Positions 42,146 to 52,308 of a stretch of DNA of 64,000 nt are shown here, piece after piece. The stretch is taken from NCBI GenBank assembly GCA_015062445.1, contig SUUQ01000004.1, forward strand, positions 1-64,000, read 5' to 3'. Position numbers and translations under genes: made by a program. A model generated the notes under the pieces. It was not told the origin of the DNA. It saw only the letters and a list, made by a program, of their open reading frames with translations, and ran no database searches. Each line of letters starts with the position of its first letter. The stretch's first letter is position 1. This DNA comes from Alphaproteobacteria bacterium (GTDB lineage: Bacteria > Pseudomonadota > Alphaproteobacteria > Rs-D84).

Positions 42146-44344
42146 TTACATGAAATTAATCGGATTCACGTCAATTTTAACTCGGGTATTGGCGGGCTGT
42201 TTAACACGTGATAGCCACTTCGACACAATCGGCTGCAGCGATGCATTCGCCCCGCCCGCAACCAAAAAACGCATACGATACCAATTGCGTATCTGATAAA
42301 TCTGGGCGGCAATCGGTCCCATTATCTTGCCACCCGTTAAATTCGGGGCAGCAGCCGCCAAATCTGCGCAATATTTTTGCAGAACTGATTCACGTTGCCC
42401 TTCGACAATTACTGCAATTAACTGGCCATAAGGGGGCATTTGGGCCGCACGACGTCCCGCCATATCGGCGACCATAAAACTGTCACGGTCAGATGCACAT
42501 ATCGCTGTCAGAACAGGATGATCGGGCTGATATGTCTGTAACAGCACCTGACCAGGATGGGCACCACGACCCGCACGACCGGCAACCTGGAACAACTGTT
42601 GAAATGTGTGTTCGGCCGCACGAAAGTCTGTGCCAAACAGCCCCATATCACTGTCCACCACACCAACCAATGTCAAATTTGGAAAATGATGGCCTTTGGC
42701 CAAAATTTGCGTACCAATCACTATGTCCAAATCGCCAGATTCCATTTTATCAACCAGACGTTCCAGCGACTGACGTGATGTTATTATGTCACTGGATACC
42801 AGGGCTGTTTTCGCAGCAGGAAAACGAACATTAACCTCTTGCTGAATCTGTTCCAGACCAACACCACGCATGGAAACATCTGTCCCGCAATCTGGGCATA
42901 CTGTATTTAATGGGGCTGTGCGACCACACATGTGACACAACAGTTTGCCCAACCTTTTATGGTACGTCATGCCAACACTGCAATCTGGACACGTTGCCGT
43001 CCAGCCGCACTTTTTACACTGAACAATCGGGGCAAAGCCACGACGATTTATAAACAACATTACCTGGTGACCAGATGACAGGGTTTGACCAATCGCATCA
43101 CATAACGGGGGCGACAGATGACCTGGGAATTCACTGTTGTTGAACGTATAAGAATCTGGACGATTTTCACGCAAATCAATCGTCTTGATTTCTGGCAGTT
43201 GCGCCCCGCCAAAACGTGATGTTAACTGCAACCGCCGATATTTACCCAGATTCACATTTTCCAACGTTTCTGCCGCAGGGGTCGCAGATGCCAAAACAAC
43301 TGGAATCCGTGCAATCGATGCGCGTAAAATCGCCATGTCTCGGGCATGATAGTTGCCCATGTCTTCTTGCTTGTAGGATGTGTCATGTTCTTCGTCAATT
43401 ACAATCAGCCCCAAATCCTGCCATGGTAAAAACAATGCACTGCGTGTGCCAACAACCATACGAATTTTGCCATTTAACACACCATGCCATATTTCACGGC
43501 GGCGGGCCGCAGTTAAATTACTGTGCCAAACAACCGGCGGCGCACCAAAACGGGATGCAAAACGGTGCATAAACTGGGCCGTTAATGCAATTTCAGGCAT
43601 CATCAGCAATACAGACCGCCCCGAACTGTATGCACGCCAGGCAGAATCAAAATATACCTGGGTTTTGCCACTGCCCGTGATACCGTCCAGCAGGTGTACA
43701 CTGAAACCGCCATGTGATATCGCATCCCCAATTGTGTCCGCCGCAACCTGTTGACCAGTGTTCAAGATAATGTCGCCAGAATCGCTGTATTGACTGCCGT
43801 CAAATTCACGATGGACAGGAATGTCCCCAGATGGCAACAGTGTTTCATTCTGAATCATTGAACGGACAACCGCAGAACTGACGTGGGCAATATTTTGAAT
43901 GTCTGATGCTGTCATGGGCTCGTTATCGTTTGATGCAAACGCATCTGATACCGCCAAACGATTGGATGTCATGCGGGCATTCGTGTCAAAATTAAATCGA
44001 AACAGTGGCTGGGTACGTGGTGGCATAAAAGCATCAGGTATATTAACAATCAAACGCAAAATCATCCCGGGTGGAATCAGTGTCCATGATGCCATGCGTG
44101 AAATCCACTGTAAATCAGGCACAGATAAACGTGCATTGTATACAGCAGATATGTTCTTAATCTTGTTTTCGGGCAAGCCGCTGTCCCCAATGCCCCAGAT
44201 AATGCCGACACACGGTCGATTCATAACATGCACACCAACAAATGTACCGATTTCAGCGGCCGACGTCAGGCGATAGTCATAACCGCCATTGGGAATATTG
44301 GATACAAGTACTTTTACAACTGTGCCAGGTTCAAACATGACCAT
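42146..44344 (-). CDS. priA: Primosomal protein N' (PriA helicase)
   Basis: 732 aa from MVMFEPGTVVKVLV (44344). It restarts collapsed replication forks. A 3'-end-binding N-terminal domain is followed by a helicase core: Walker A GITGSGKTQVY, DEEHDTSYKQ. The two-zinc strand-separating domain (CKKCGWTATCPDC, LCHMCGR, VCPDCG) and motif VI region (QVAGRAGRG) are present. Complete and of normal length. It is divergent from the kinase-like gene. Confidence 0.95.
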   Translation of the reverse strand: MVMFEPGTVVKVLVSNIPNGGYDYRLTSAAEIGTFVGVHVMNRPCVGIIWGIGDSGLPENKIKNISAVYNARLSVPDLQWISRMASWTLIPPGMILRLIVNIPDAFMPPRTQPLFRFNFDTNARMTSNRLAVSDAFASNDNEPMTASDIQNIAHVSSAVVRSMIQNETLLPSGDIPVHREFDGSQYSDSGDIILNTGQQVAADTIGDAISHGGFSVHLLDGITGSGKTQVYFDSAWRAYSSGRSVLLMMPEIALTAQFMHRFASRFGAPPVVWHSNLTAARRREIWHGVLNGKIRMVVGTRSALFLPWQDLGLIVIDEEHDTSYKQEDMGNYHARDMAILRASIARIPVVLASATPAAETLENVNLGKYRRLQLTSRFGGAQLPEIKTIDLRENRPDSYTFNNSEFPGHLSPPLCDAIGQTLSSGHQVMLFINRRGFAPIVQCKKCGWTATCPDCSVGMTYHKRLGKLLCHMCGRTAPLNTVCPDCGTDVSMRGVGLEQIQQEVNVRFPAAKTALVSSDIITSRQSLERLVDKMESGDLDIVIGTQILAKGHHFPNLTLVGVVDSDMGLFGTDFRAAEHTFQQLFQVAGRAGRGAHPGQVLLQTYQPDHPVLTAICASDRDSFMVADMAGRRAAQMPPYGQLIAVIVEGQRESVLQKYCADLAAAAPNLTGGKIMGPIAAQIYQIRNWYRMRFLVAGGANASLQPIVSKWLSRVKQPANTRVKIDVNPINFM

Positions 44345-44406
44345 AATGTACTTGTTTTTTTCGTTTTTTTCAATATCATTATTCTGGATAAACACGGGGA
44401 TTTTAT

Positions 44407-45147
44407 ATGTGGAAATTTTTCTTTGAGTTTTGTTATGCAATATCGTATCTGATACCAATCAAAAAAGTGCGCAACTGGTTCAGACGTGAAAAACTGTTCG
44501 ACTATAAAAACAAACTGAACGCAATAAAGGATGCGTGCCCCAATATGAACTGGAGTAAAATGCGTCTGGCCAAGGGTGGTGGCAGTTTGGCATTTATCGT
44601 TGATGACACTGTGTTCAAGGTGCGCAAATTTCACCTGACAGATAAATGCCAGGAAAAATTCGAACGTGAAAAACGTATCACAGATGCAATTGCACCGGTT
44701 CTGCCAATCGCTGTGCCGCATATCGAATTGATTTGGGCGGGCGATTATTTGTTCTATAAAACAGTGTTTATCCCAGGGCGAGTCCTGATGGATTTACCGT
44801 TAAAGAAAATTCTGAAACACCGTGAAAAAATTGGAAAACAAATTGGCGATGTTATATGCGTGCTGTTTAATACCAAATTTCCAGAATTAAACGATTTGCG
44901 ACCAACAGATGCAGATAAAAATGACTGTGGATTGACACATGGCGATATGTGCAGCAATATTATCGTTAACCCAGACACCATGGACGTTGTGGGAATTATT
45001 GACTGGGAATATGCTGGATTTACATCGTTGAAACGGGAATTCTTTGGTATATTCCGTGTCCGCAGAAAAATGCGTAAAACGGATATTGCACCAATCGCAA
45101 TGTGGACATACTTTGAAAAATGTGTTCTGAATAAAAAAACTAGATAA
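44407..45147 (+). CDS. Phosphotransferase / kinase-like protein (APH fold)
   Basis: 246 aa. Hallmarks of the aminoglycoside phosphotransferase-like kinases are present: LTHGDMCSNIIV (catalytic HGDxxxxN), IIDWEYAG (metal-binding D), and an N-lobe with KGGGSLAFIVDD and FKVRKF. The N-terminus is hydrophobic/basic (MWKFFFEFCYAISYLIPIKK), a membrane-peripheral pattern seen in kinases that modify lipopolysaccharide sugars. The substrate cannot be told. It converges with miaA, overlapping it by 8 bp at the ends. Confidence 0.8.
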   Translation: MWKFFFEFCYAISYLIPIKKVRNWFRREKLFDYKNKLNAIKDACPNMNWSKMRLAKGGGSLAFIVDDTVFKVRKFHLTDKCQEKFEREKRITDAIAPVLPIAVPHIELIWAGDYLFYKTVFIPGRVLMDLPLKKILKHREKIGKQIGDVICVLFNTKFPELNDLRPTDADKNDCGLTHGDMCSNIIVNPDTMDVVGIIDWEYAGFTSLKREFFGIFRVRRKMRKTDIAPIAMWTYFEKCVLNKKTR

Positions 45148-46024
45148 TTATATCAATATCCGAATCAGATGGGACGTGATTAATTATCACATCTGGATTA
45201 TACTGGGTACGAAACCAGGTTCGCTGCCGTTTGGCATACTGGGCGGTTTTGGTTATCCAGTTTTCAACACATTCAGATTCACTGATTTCACCACGAATAA
45301 AACGACACAACTGGGATGCCCCAATCGCACGACGTTCATCCCAACCAGATTCAATTATACGTTTGGCTTCGTCAGTGGCACCACCAGACAGCATCATTGG
45401 TACACGGGCTGCAATGCGTTTACGCAGGATGTCTGTGTCGGGACAGACCAAAATACGTGTTGCGTGTGGAATCACCGCACCAGTTCGTGGCAGCCCCTGG
45501 AATTCAGATATATGATGACCGGTTTGCAGAAAAACTTCCAATGCACGGGCAATACGCTGGGGGTCGGTAAACGGAAAATCAGCCGGCAATAAACGGCGGG
45601 CAGATTCAATATCGTCTTGCACCATTTGACGGGCACGGATGCGATTTTCATCAGATATATCAGGCATGGGTGATACACCATTTACCAGTGCATTTATATA
45701 ATATCCTGTACCGCCAACAAATATCGGGGTGCGGCCAGATGCCAGTGCCGCATCATATTCACGACGGGCCATGCCCAGATAGTCAACAACAGATATTTGC
45801 TCAGATAATGGCAATATGGAAAACAGACGATATGGCACACCATCAATTTCATCTGATACGGTGCGATTTGCAAATGGACTGGCGGCGATATTTTCAATGC
45901 CTGAATAGATTTGTACACTGTCGCAATTTATTATCGTGCCATTTATACGCAATGCCAGACGATGGGCAAAATCAGATTTGCCCGATGCAGTTGGCCCTGT
46001 GATAATGTACGCAGTCTGTGTCAT
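45140..46024 (-). CDS. miaA: tRNA dimethylallyltransferase
   Basis: 294 aa. It adds the dimethylallyl group to A37 of tRNAs reading UNN codons. P-loop GPTASGKSDFAHRLA, DSVQIYSG, FVGGTGYYINAL and QLCRFIRGE are all present; the normal length supports a complete gene. Confidence 0.95.
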   Translation of the reverse strand: MTQTAYIITGPTASGKSDFAHRLALRINGTIINCDSVQIYSGIENIAASPFANRTVSDEIDGVPYRLFSILPLSEQISVVDYLGMARREYDAALASGRTPIFVGGTGYYINALVNGVSPMPDISDENRIRARQMVQDDIESARRLLPADFPFTDPQRIARALEVFLQTGHHISEFQGLPRTGAVIPHATRILVCPDTDILRKRIAARVPMMLSGGATDEAKRIIESGWDERRAIGASQLCRFIRGEISESECVENWITKTAQYAKRQRTWFRTQYNPDVIINHVPSDSDIDIII

Positions 46025-46137
46025 GTGTGTAATTATACCTGGTGATTTTTCGTTGTAAATAAAATATTGTAAAAATCAAATCAATGGTGCTAAGATACCA
46101 AATGTCTGATTAAGAATAAAAGAAAGGAATATATAAT

Positions 46138-47139
46138 ATGTCAAAAGTAAGAGTTGCAATTAACGGTTTCGGTCGTATTGGTCGCCTGGTTCTGCGGGCG
46201 GCACTGGAATCAGGACGTGATGATATTGAATTTGTTGCAGTAAATGACTTGGCACCGGCCGAACAAAACGCATATTTGTTAAAGTATGATTCTGTGCATG
46301 GAAATCTGCCGATGGATGTACAACTGGATGGTGAATATATCATCGCAGGAAATCAAAAGATTAAATGTCTGTCTGAACGCGACCCCGCAAAATTACCATG
46401 GGGCGAAATGAATATCGATATTGTTATGGAATGCACAGGTATATTTACCGCCGCAGACAAGGCACGTGTTCACCTGGATGCAGGTGCAAAACGTGTACTG
46501 GTTTCGGCACCGTCGACGGGGGCAGATAAAACAATCGTATACGGTGTTAACCAAGATACACTGACCCCAGATGACCTGATTGTGTCAAACGCATCATGCA
46601 CAACAAACTGTCTGGCACCAGTGGTTCAGGTTCTGAATAACACATTCGGTGTTGTATCGGGCTGGATGACAACTGTGCATGCATATACCGGTGACCAGCA
46701 ATTATTGGATAAAAATCACAAAGATTTTCGACGTGCACGTGCAGCAAACCTGTCCATGATTCCAACCAGCACAGGTGCCGCCAAGGCAATTGGACTGGTA
46801 CTGCCGGAATTGGCGGGTAAATTGGACGGCATGGCAATTCGCGTACCAACACCAGATGTATCGGTGGTTGAATTGGTCGCAAATCTGGAACGCAATGCCA
46901 CCGTTGATGAAATCAACAGTGCAATGCGTGCCGCACAGTCAAAAACATTTGGATATAACGATTTGCCGTTGGTGTCAATTGACTTTACCCACGATGCACA
47001 CAGTTCAATCTTTGATGCCGGCCAGACCAAGGTTCTGGGGGACAAATTAGTTCATGTAACCGCATGGTACGATAACGAGTGGGGCTTTTCAAACCGCATG
47101 TGTGACACCGCCGTTGCAATGGGAAAACTGATAAAATAA
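46138..47139 (+). CDS. gap: Glyceraldehyde-3-phosphate dehydrogenase
   Basis: 333 aa. Rossmann start VRVAINGFGRIGR, catalytic Cys in SNASCTTNCLAP, catalytic His in the TVHAYTGDQ region, and C-terminal WYDNEWGFSNRM. It performs the NAD-dependent oxidation step of glycolysis. AAAGGA lies upstream, and a strong terminator follows. No other glycolytic gene is in the window. Confidence 0.97.
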   Translation: MSKVRVAINGFGRIGRLVLRAALESGRDDIEFVAVNDLAPAEQNAYLLKYDSVHGNLPMDVQLDGEYIIAGNQKIKCLSERDPAKLPWGEMNIDIVMECTGIFTAADKARVHLDAGAKRVLVSAPSTGADKTIVYGVNQDTLTPDDLIVSNASCTTNCLAPVVQVLNNTFGVVSGWMTTVHAYTGDQQLLDKNHKDFRRARAANLSMIPTSTGAAKAIGLVLPELAGKLDGMAIRVPTPDVSVVELVANLERNATVDEINSAMRAAQSKTFGYNDLPLVSIDFTHDAHSSIFDAGQTKVLGDKLVHVTAWYDNEWGFSNRMCDTAVAMGKLIK

Positions 47140-47142
47140 AAA

Positions 47143-47167
47143 CATCCCCCGTTTGGGGGATTTTTTG
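47143..47167 (+). terminator. Terminator after gap
   Basis: ATCCCCC-n4-GGGGGAT followed by T6. Confidence 0.8.
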
Positions 47168-47193
47168 TATTGCAGATGTGATGTAAAAAACAC

Positions 47194-47353
47194 TTGCATA
47201 AAATACGCGGAAAGTACTAGTATGTATGGTATAGAAAGGAAAAACGACTGCCGAATCTAAACGGTGGTTTTTTTTCGGCATGTTTTGAAATAAATTTTTC
47301 CCACTTTTCCGCAACATTTTGTCTCTCCATTATGTTGTTTTTTAACCACCGTT
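47194..47353 (+). promoter_or_regulatory. Promoter and structured leader of the second Cys-rich gene
   Basis: TTGCAT (47194-47199), 18 bp, TAGTAT (47218-47223). The leader can form TGCCGAA/TTCGGCA (47249-47280). In addition AAACGGTGGTT (47259-47269) is perfectly complementary to AACCACCGTTT in codons 5-8 (47344-47354), a pairing that encloses the start codon. No clear Shine-Dalgarno is seen before the ATG. Confidence 0.5.
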
Positions 47354-50300
47354 TGTTTACGACACTGCAGGTGGTTCTGGTTGCGTTTTCGTTCTTGGTA
47401 CCGGCAATAATATCAACACCGGCATCCGCATTAGTTGGCGCATCCTGTCTGCGCGACAGCCAATGTTCAACTGATGAATATTGTGACGTATTTAATACAG
47501 GCACATGCCAACGCGACTCTGCAATATCAGACTGTATTGGATGCACATCTGATATTGATTGTGCACATGGTAAAACATGTAATACGAAAACAGGATGTTG
47601 TACAGATGGCACTTTATTACCAGACCCCGGTTTATGTGATTGTGCATCGGTTGGATACGATGGTTTTTGTTCAGGTACCGATTACAGTACATGTTATAAC
47701 AGTTGTTCATCATACCAATCGGGTGGATATACGTATACCCCCAATGCCAGCCAGGTAAATTACCCCAGCAGTTGTTCATATTCTGCAACATGTAATGAAG
47801 CATGTACATCGGTCGCAAATCGCGAAACACGCAGCGGGACAGAATCGTGTACCCCTTCGTGCAGCATTTCAAATGGTACATGTTCAGTCAGCGGTGCAAC
47901 CCGTCCATTTACCGATACTTGTGCCAGCAATTATACCAGTGGTGGTTGTAAATCGGCGGGCGAGTCATGTTCGGGATGTAATTCATGGACACGCACCAGT
48001 ACTGGCACCTGTTCTGGCGGAACATTCAGCATTACATGCAATGCCAACTATTATAAATCTGCTGATTCATGTGTGGCATGCTCGTCCGTTTCATATACCG
48101 ACAGTGGTTCACAATCCTGCAGCATCACAAACGGTGCCGGGTCTCAAACCTATTCACGCACTTGTTACCGCAGCACCAGTTCAGCGGGCTCTACGTCTTC
48201 ATCGGCATGTTCCGGCACATCCAGTTGCGGCAGCTATTCATATGGTACATGCAACGTAACATCATGTACAACCGACTACTATGCATCATCATCAACCGCA
48301 TGTACACATGTTGGTACCGGATACTATTCCGCAAATGGCTCAACAGGTCGCACTGCATGTACGAACAAGCCCGCAAATTCATACTATACCGGTTCCGGCG
48401 GCGGTTCAAATTCGTGTGGCTGGGCATGTAATGCAAACTATTATAAATCCGGTTCATCATGCGCGGCATGTTCAGGGGTGTCTTATACCGACAGTGGCAA
48501 TACGTCTTGTTCCATAACAAACGGAACAGGGTCACAAACATATTCACGTACGTGCTATCGCAGTACCAGTTCAGCTGGCTCTACATCTTCATCGGCATGT
48601 TCCGGCACATCCAGTTGCGGCAGCTATTCATATGGTACATGCACCGTAACATCATGTACAACCGACTACTATGCATCATCATCAACCGCATGTACACCTG
48701 TTGGCACTGGGTACTATTCCGCAAATGGCTCAACAGGTCGCACTGCATGTACGAACAAGCCCGCAAACTCGTACTATACCGGCTCGGGCGGCGGTTCAAA
48801 TTCGTGTGGCTGGGCATGTAACAGCGGTTATCACAACGAAGGAGGCACCTGCGTATCAAATACCAAGGCATGTTCGGGCAACCTGTCGGGGGCACAGTAT
48901 GGCAACATAACCTGGAACGGTTCTGCATGGGTTTATACCGGCTGCTATAAAGACTGTGCCGAAGGCGGCATTTACCAGGGCTATAGTTATTATACTGGCT
49001 CGGCATGGGGAACATGTAAACCAATCAGTTCATCCAGCGGCTGTCACTGGGGATACTATAATAATAATGGTCAGTCATGTGTCGCATGCCCTGCGGGTGA
49101 ATGGTGCTATAATTCACGGTATACATGTCCTGCGGGATATTTCTGTCCAGGCGGCACGTATGACCCATCGTATTCAGGTTATGGCGACACATATAAATGT
49201 CCAGCGGGATACTATTGCCCAGCAGGCAGTTCTGGATATACTGTATGTCCAACAGGAACGTACTCGACCGGTGGTGCCGCCAGTTGTTCAACATGTCCCG
49301 ATGTCACAACATATAAACGTGCCACAATCCCAGCAGAATACTATGCGACATCATGGTCCCAATCACAACCATCGTGGCTGGGAAACGGATGGTCCAGCAT
49401 TACAGCATGTGAATCATTTAACAGTTATACATCCAGTCGTGGACTGCTGTATGATTATACTTTCTATAATCCATCAACAGGACGATATGATACACAAGGT
49501 ACTACGATATGGTATCAAGTAAATCCTGGATATTATCTGAAAACACCCAACAGTTGCGGTTCTTATGCATATTACGCAGAGAGTGCAGTATGTCCCACAG
49601 GGTATTATTGTCCAGGCAAGACGTATGTCGAATGTAATTCCAGTAATGCGTCCACTGTACACACGACATACTTTGGATTGAATTCATGCCCATCAGGTTA
49701 TCCAAACAGCGGTGCTGGTTCTGATGCAGCCAGCGATTGTTATACGTCATGTACAAAAGCATGTACACAACAGTCATGCCCATCAAATGCGACCTGTACA
49801 CATGGTTCTACTTCAACAACCGGTACCCAGTACTATGGTGGTTCGTGTAGTGCATCCGCATCGACATGTCCAATCACCGTGACATGTAATGCAGGGTATT
49901 ATTTATCAAACGGCACATGCGTTCAGTGCGAATCCGGATACTATTGTCCCGGGGATAATAATCGTACATCATGCCCCAGTGGATACCCAAACAGTTCTGC
50001 GGGTGCCACCAGCATTAATTCATGCTATACAAACATAACACGTGGCTGTACACAGAATAATGGTTCTACACCATCGGGGTGTGCATCTGTAACGGCATGG
50101 AACGCATGTTCATGTACAGGGGATACGTACATAAAATACTATAACGGCACCACATCAGGTACCACATCAAATGAAACATGTATCAAAGAACCAAAAACCG
50201 TCACCGCCAGTGCAAATTACTATGTGTCTGGTACGACATGCCCAGCATGTCCAACGGCATATCCATCATCAGATGGTGGCAATATTGGCGAAGGCAGTTG

Positions 50301-50820
50301 CTATGTTACCAAGACGAGCACTGGTTCCCAATTGGCATGCAGCAAACCTGCCAACAGTGCGACATATGCCTGTGGCACGTGTACACCGGGAACATGCGAC
50401 TGGCGTGATTACAAGTCTGCGACCGATACATCATGCACACCAGATGATTGTACAAAACCAGTGTCCAGTGTGTCATGCAATACAGGGTATTATAAAGATG
50501 GTGTGATGTGTCCAGCATGCACGAACAAACCTGACAACAGTTATTACACCGGCACCGCATCGTCCAATGCGTGTCCGTGGGAATGCGATGATGGATATTC
50601 TGTAACAGATGCAGGGACATGTGAATCATTCTGTACATCGGGGATTACGCATATCCATTTAAGTACAGGGTTAAAGATACCGCTATATCGCAGTGCACGC
50701 ACCAGTCCGGCGATTAATGTTCTGTGGAACGATACGATTTGCTATGGCAGTCTGGCGGTTGGCGCAGGCAGCGGTCTGAACGTAAAATACAACGGCACAG
50801 TATATCATGCGGTTGAATAG
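47332..50820 (+). CDS. Giant secreted Cys-rich repeat protein
   Basis: 1162 aa. A signal peptide (MLFFNHRLFTTLQVVLVAF to about residue 35) is followed by a long series of Cys-rich modules (CPSGYPNSGAG; CPAGYYCPAG; ACTNKPANSYYTG), i.e. small disulfide-rich knots like those of ephrin-receptor or TNFR-type repeats. No transmembrane anchor is seen. The final ~65 residues (SGITHIHLSTGLK ... NDTICYGSLAVG) are shared with the protein ending at 2851, so they may be a sorting or anchoring domain. Two 390-bp tandem copies lie inside. An exposed, strain-variable adhesin or shield is the likely role (inference). Confidence 0.85.
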   Translation: MLFFNHRLFTTLQVVLVAFSFLVPAIISTPASALVGASCLRDSQCSTDEYCDVFNTGTCQRDSAISDCIGCTSDIDCAHGKTCNTKTGCCTDGTLLPDPGLCDCASVGYDGFCSGTDYSTCYNSCSSYQSGGYTYTPNASQVNYPSSCSYSATCNEACTSVANRETRSGTESCTPSCSISNGTCSVSGATRPFTDTCASNYTSGGCKSAGESCSGCNSWTRTSTGTCSGGTFSITCNANYYKSADSCVACSSVSYTDSGSQSCSITNGAGSQTYSRTCYRSTSSAGSTSSSACSGTSSCGSYSYGTCNVTSCTTDYYASSSTACTHVGTGYYSANGSTGRTACTNKPANSYYTGSGGGSNSCGWACNANYYKSGSSCAACSGVSYTDSGNTSCSITNGTGSQTYSRTCYRSTSSAGSTSSSACSGTSSCGSYSYGTCTVTSCTTDYYASSSTACTPVGTGYYSANGSTGRTACTNKPANSYYTGSGGGSNSCGWACNSGYHNEGGTCVSNTKACSGNLSGAQYGNITWNGSAWVYTGCYKDCAEGGIYQGYSYYTGSAWGTCKPISSSSGCHWGYYNNNGQSCVACPAGEWCYNSRYTCPAGYFCPGGTYDPSYSGYGDTYKCPAGYYCPAGSSGYTVCPTGTYSTGGAASCSTCPDVTTYKRATIPAEYYATSWSQSQPSWLGNGWSSITACESFNSYTSSRGLLYDYTFYNPSTGRYDTQGTTIWYQVNPGYYLKTPNSCGSYAYYAESAVCPTGYYCPGKTYVECNSSNASTVHTTYFGLNSCPSGYPNSGAGSDAASDCYTSCTKACTQQSCPSNATCTHGSTSTTGTQYYGGSCSASASTCPITVTCNAGYYLSNGTCVQCESGYYCPGDNNRTSCPSGYPNSSAGATSINSCYTNITRGCTQNNGSTPSGCASVTAWNACSCTGDTYIKYYNGTTSGTTSNETCIKEPKTVTASANYYVSGTTCPACPTAYPSSDGGNIGEGSCYVTKTSTGSQLACSKPANSATYACGTCTPGTCDWRDYKSATDTSCTPDDCTKPVSSVSCNTGYYKDGVMCPACTNKPDNSYYTGTASSNACPWECDDGYSVTDAGTCESFCTSGITHIHLSTGLKIPLYRSARTSPAINVLWNDTICYGSLAVGAGSGLNVKYNGTVYHAVE
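48041..48820 (+). repeat. Two tandem 390-bp coding repeats
   Basis: Copies at 48041-48430 and 48431-48820, in frame (130 residues each, starting NANYYKS), differing at only scattered positions. The unit contains CYRSTSSAGSTSSSACSG and ACTNKPANSYYTG. Copy number could change by slippage or recombination. Confidence 0.85.
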
Positions 50821-50850
50821 CCGCATGGGTGTCTACCCCGGGAGCAAGTT

Positions 50851-50937
50851 CCATCAACTGGGTGGCTGGGTTTTGATATTGCATTGCGTATTCCCACTTT
50901 CCGACGATGCATATTGGCCCAGCCCCCCAGTTGATGG
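50851..50937 (+). repeat. 88-bp hairpin element, copy 2
   Basis: It has the same long arms (50851-50870 and 50918-50937) and nearly the same loop as the copy at 2867-2954, and is followed by T8. It lies 30 bp after the stop codon of the Cys-rich gene. Confidence 0.75.
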
Positions 50938-50998
50938 ATTTTTTTTGCGTTGGATGGCAAGGTGCTTTTTGCCCCCGCCGAGAGGGGAATTTTTTGCA

Positions 50999-51577
50999 CG
51001 GCTCTTTTTAGTGGGGGTGGGTGGCTTGCAATGGATACCGGCCTGCGCCGGTATGACGAGGGGTGGGGATTGTCTGTATTCCCGGTTTATGTGTAATGTT
51101 TGTCATTGGCGATGAATAGGGATTGTGGTTGCTGGGGACCAGCACTGCGTCACCCCGACGAAGGTCGGGGTCCATTGTGGCCTGGGGGGGGCTTTTGTGT
51201 TTTGTATTGTTCCCGGTAGGGACTTTGTCATTCTTGCGCAGGCAGGAACAGGGACCTAGAAATTTTGAATACATATATTGCAATGGATACCGGCCTGCGC
51301 AGGCATGACGGGGTTCTGGATAAAAATTATGTTTCACAAAATGTGTTAAGTGTTTTGTCATTCCGTGGCTGGACCACGGAACCCAGGTAATGGCATCATT
51401 GTTTTATGAGATTTGAACAAAAATATTATTATGTGTATATTATGGCCAGTTCTAGAAACAGGATGACATGGGGGGGGGAAAAAGGTATACACCTGGGTCC
51501 CGTGGTCAAGCCACGGGATGACATGAGGGGGCGGGGAAAAAAAACACAATGGATACCGGCCTGCGCCGGTATGACGG
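50999..51577. repeat. REP-like palindromes and duplicated 3' flank
   Basis: Type 1 palindromes at 51031-51058, 51283-51310 (imperfect) and 51549-51576; type 2 at 51357-51386 (imperfect) and 51492-51525. Related but different palindromes lie near 51147-51176 (CCCCGACnnAGGTCGGGG) and 51228-51255. Blocks 50999-51060, 51309-51368 and 51490-51577 match 2968-3030, 3022-3083 and 3154-3240. Apparent reading frames here are products of the repeats. No gene is seen from 50821 to 51657. Confidence 0.7.
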
Positions 51578-51657
51578 GGGTGTGAGGGGCTTGGCGCCAG
51601 TATGGTGCCTGGGACAACCAAGTGATGAACTTTTTTGTGTCTGAGAGAAACGGTGTT

Positions 51658-52308
51658 TCAGTTTTGAAAATATGGATTATGTTTGTGCAGCCAATCAATA
51701 CTGGTCGCCATGCCATGACCGTGTACAACTTCGGTGTGTCCCGGCAAATTCATACCACGAATATTCGAGATAGATTGAAACAGCATCTTAGAATCGCCAC
51801 CAGGCAAATCATAGCGCCCAATGCTGTCCTGGAACAGGGTATCGCCAATCAACAACATGGATTCGTCAGGAAAATAGTACGCAACACCCCCAGGTGTATG
51901 GCCGGGCGCCTCGATAACATCCATAAATAACCCAGGCAATATTTCATGGCGCATGATTCCCAGTTCACGTGGTCGAACATCGTCAATACTGATTTTCGGC
52001 AGCCCAAAGTATTCCAGCAAATCATTGCCCCAACCAACCAATCTGAAATCACCACTGTGCAGATACCACGGAACACCATATTTCCGTGCCAATGCGGGCG
52101 CCGCCGCAATATGATCTGGGTGACCGTGGGTTGCATAAACCGAACGCAACCGCAGACCACGTTCATCTAAAATGCGCGACCAGTCATCTGCCCTGCCCCA
52201 CGGGTCAAAAATTACACATTCATCACCAACAGTCACAAGCACCGACTGGGTATTCTGAGGCGGCATTTGAATCAGTTCAAATTTACTGTTTTTTAGTTTT
52301 TGTTGCAT
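51658..52308 (-). CDS. Metallo-beta-lactamase-fold hydrolase (glyoxalase II-like)
   Basis: 216 aa from MQQKLKNSKFELIQ (52308), overlapping ftsH by 26 bp. Metal site THGHPDHI (HxHxDH), then EAPGHTPGG, LLIGDTLF and VVHGHG supply the other ligands. It is a class of small cytosolic thioesterases and glyoxalase II-like enzymes; the substrate is not certain. It lies downstream of ftsH in an overlapping tilS-ftsH-hydrolase run. Confidence 0.85.
   Translation of the reverse strand: MQQKLKNSKFELIQMPPQNTQSVLVTVGDECVIFDPWGRADDWSRILDERGLRLRSVYATHGHPDHIAAAPALARKYGVPWYLHSGDFRLVGWGNDLLEYFGLPKISIDDVRPRELGIMRHEILPGLFMDVIEAPGHTPGGVAYYFPDESMLLIGDTLFQDSIGRYDLPGGDSKMLFQSISNIRGMNLPGHTEVVHGHGMATSIDWLHKHNPYFQN

Noticed and set aside
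41890-42153. 87-codon frame over the candidate small RNA
   Set aside because: Its start lies upstream of the predicted transcription start, there is no ribosome site, and paired stems and the terminator explain the stretch better.
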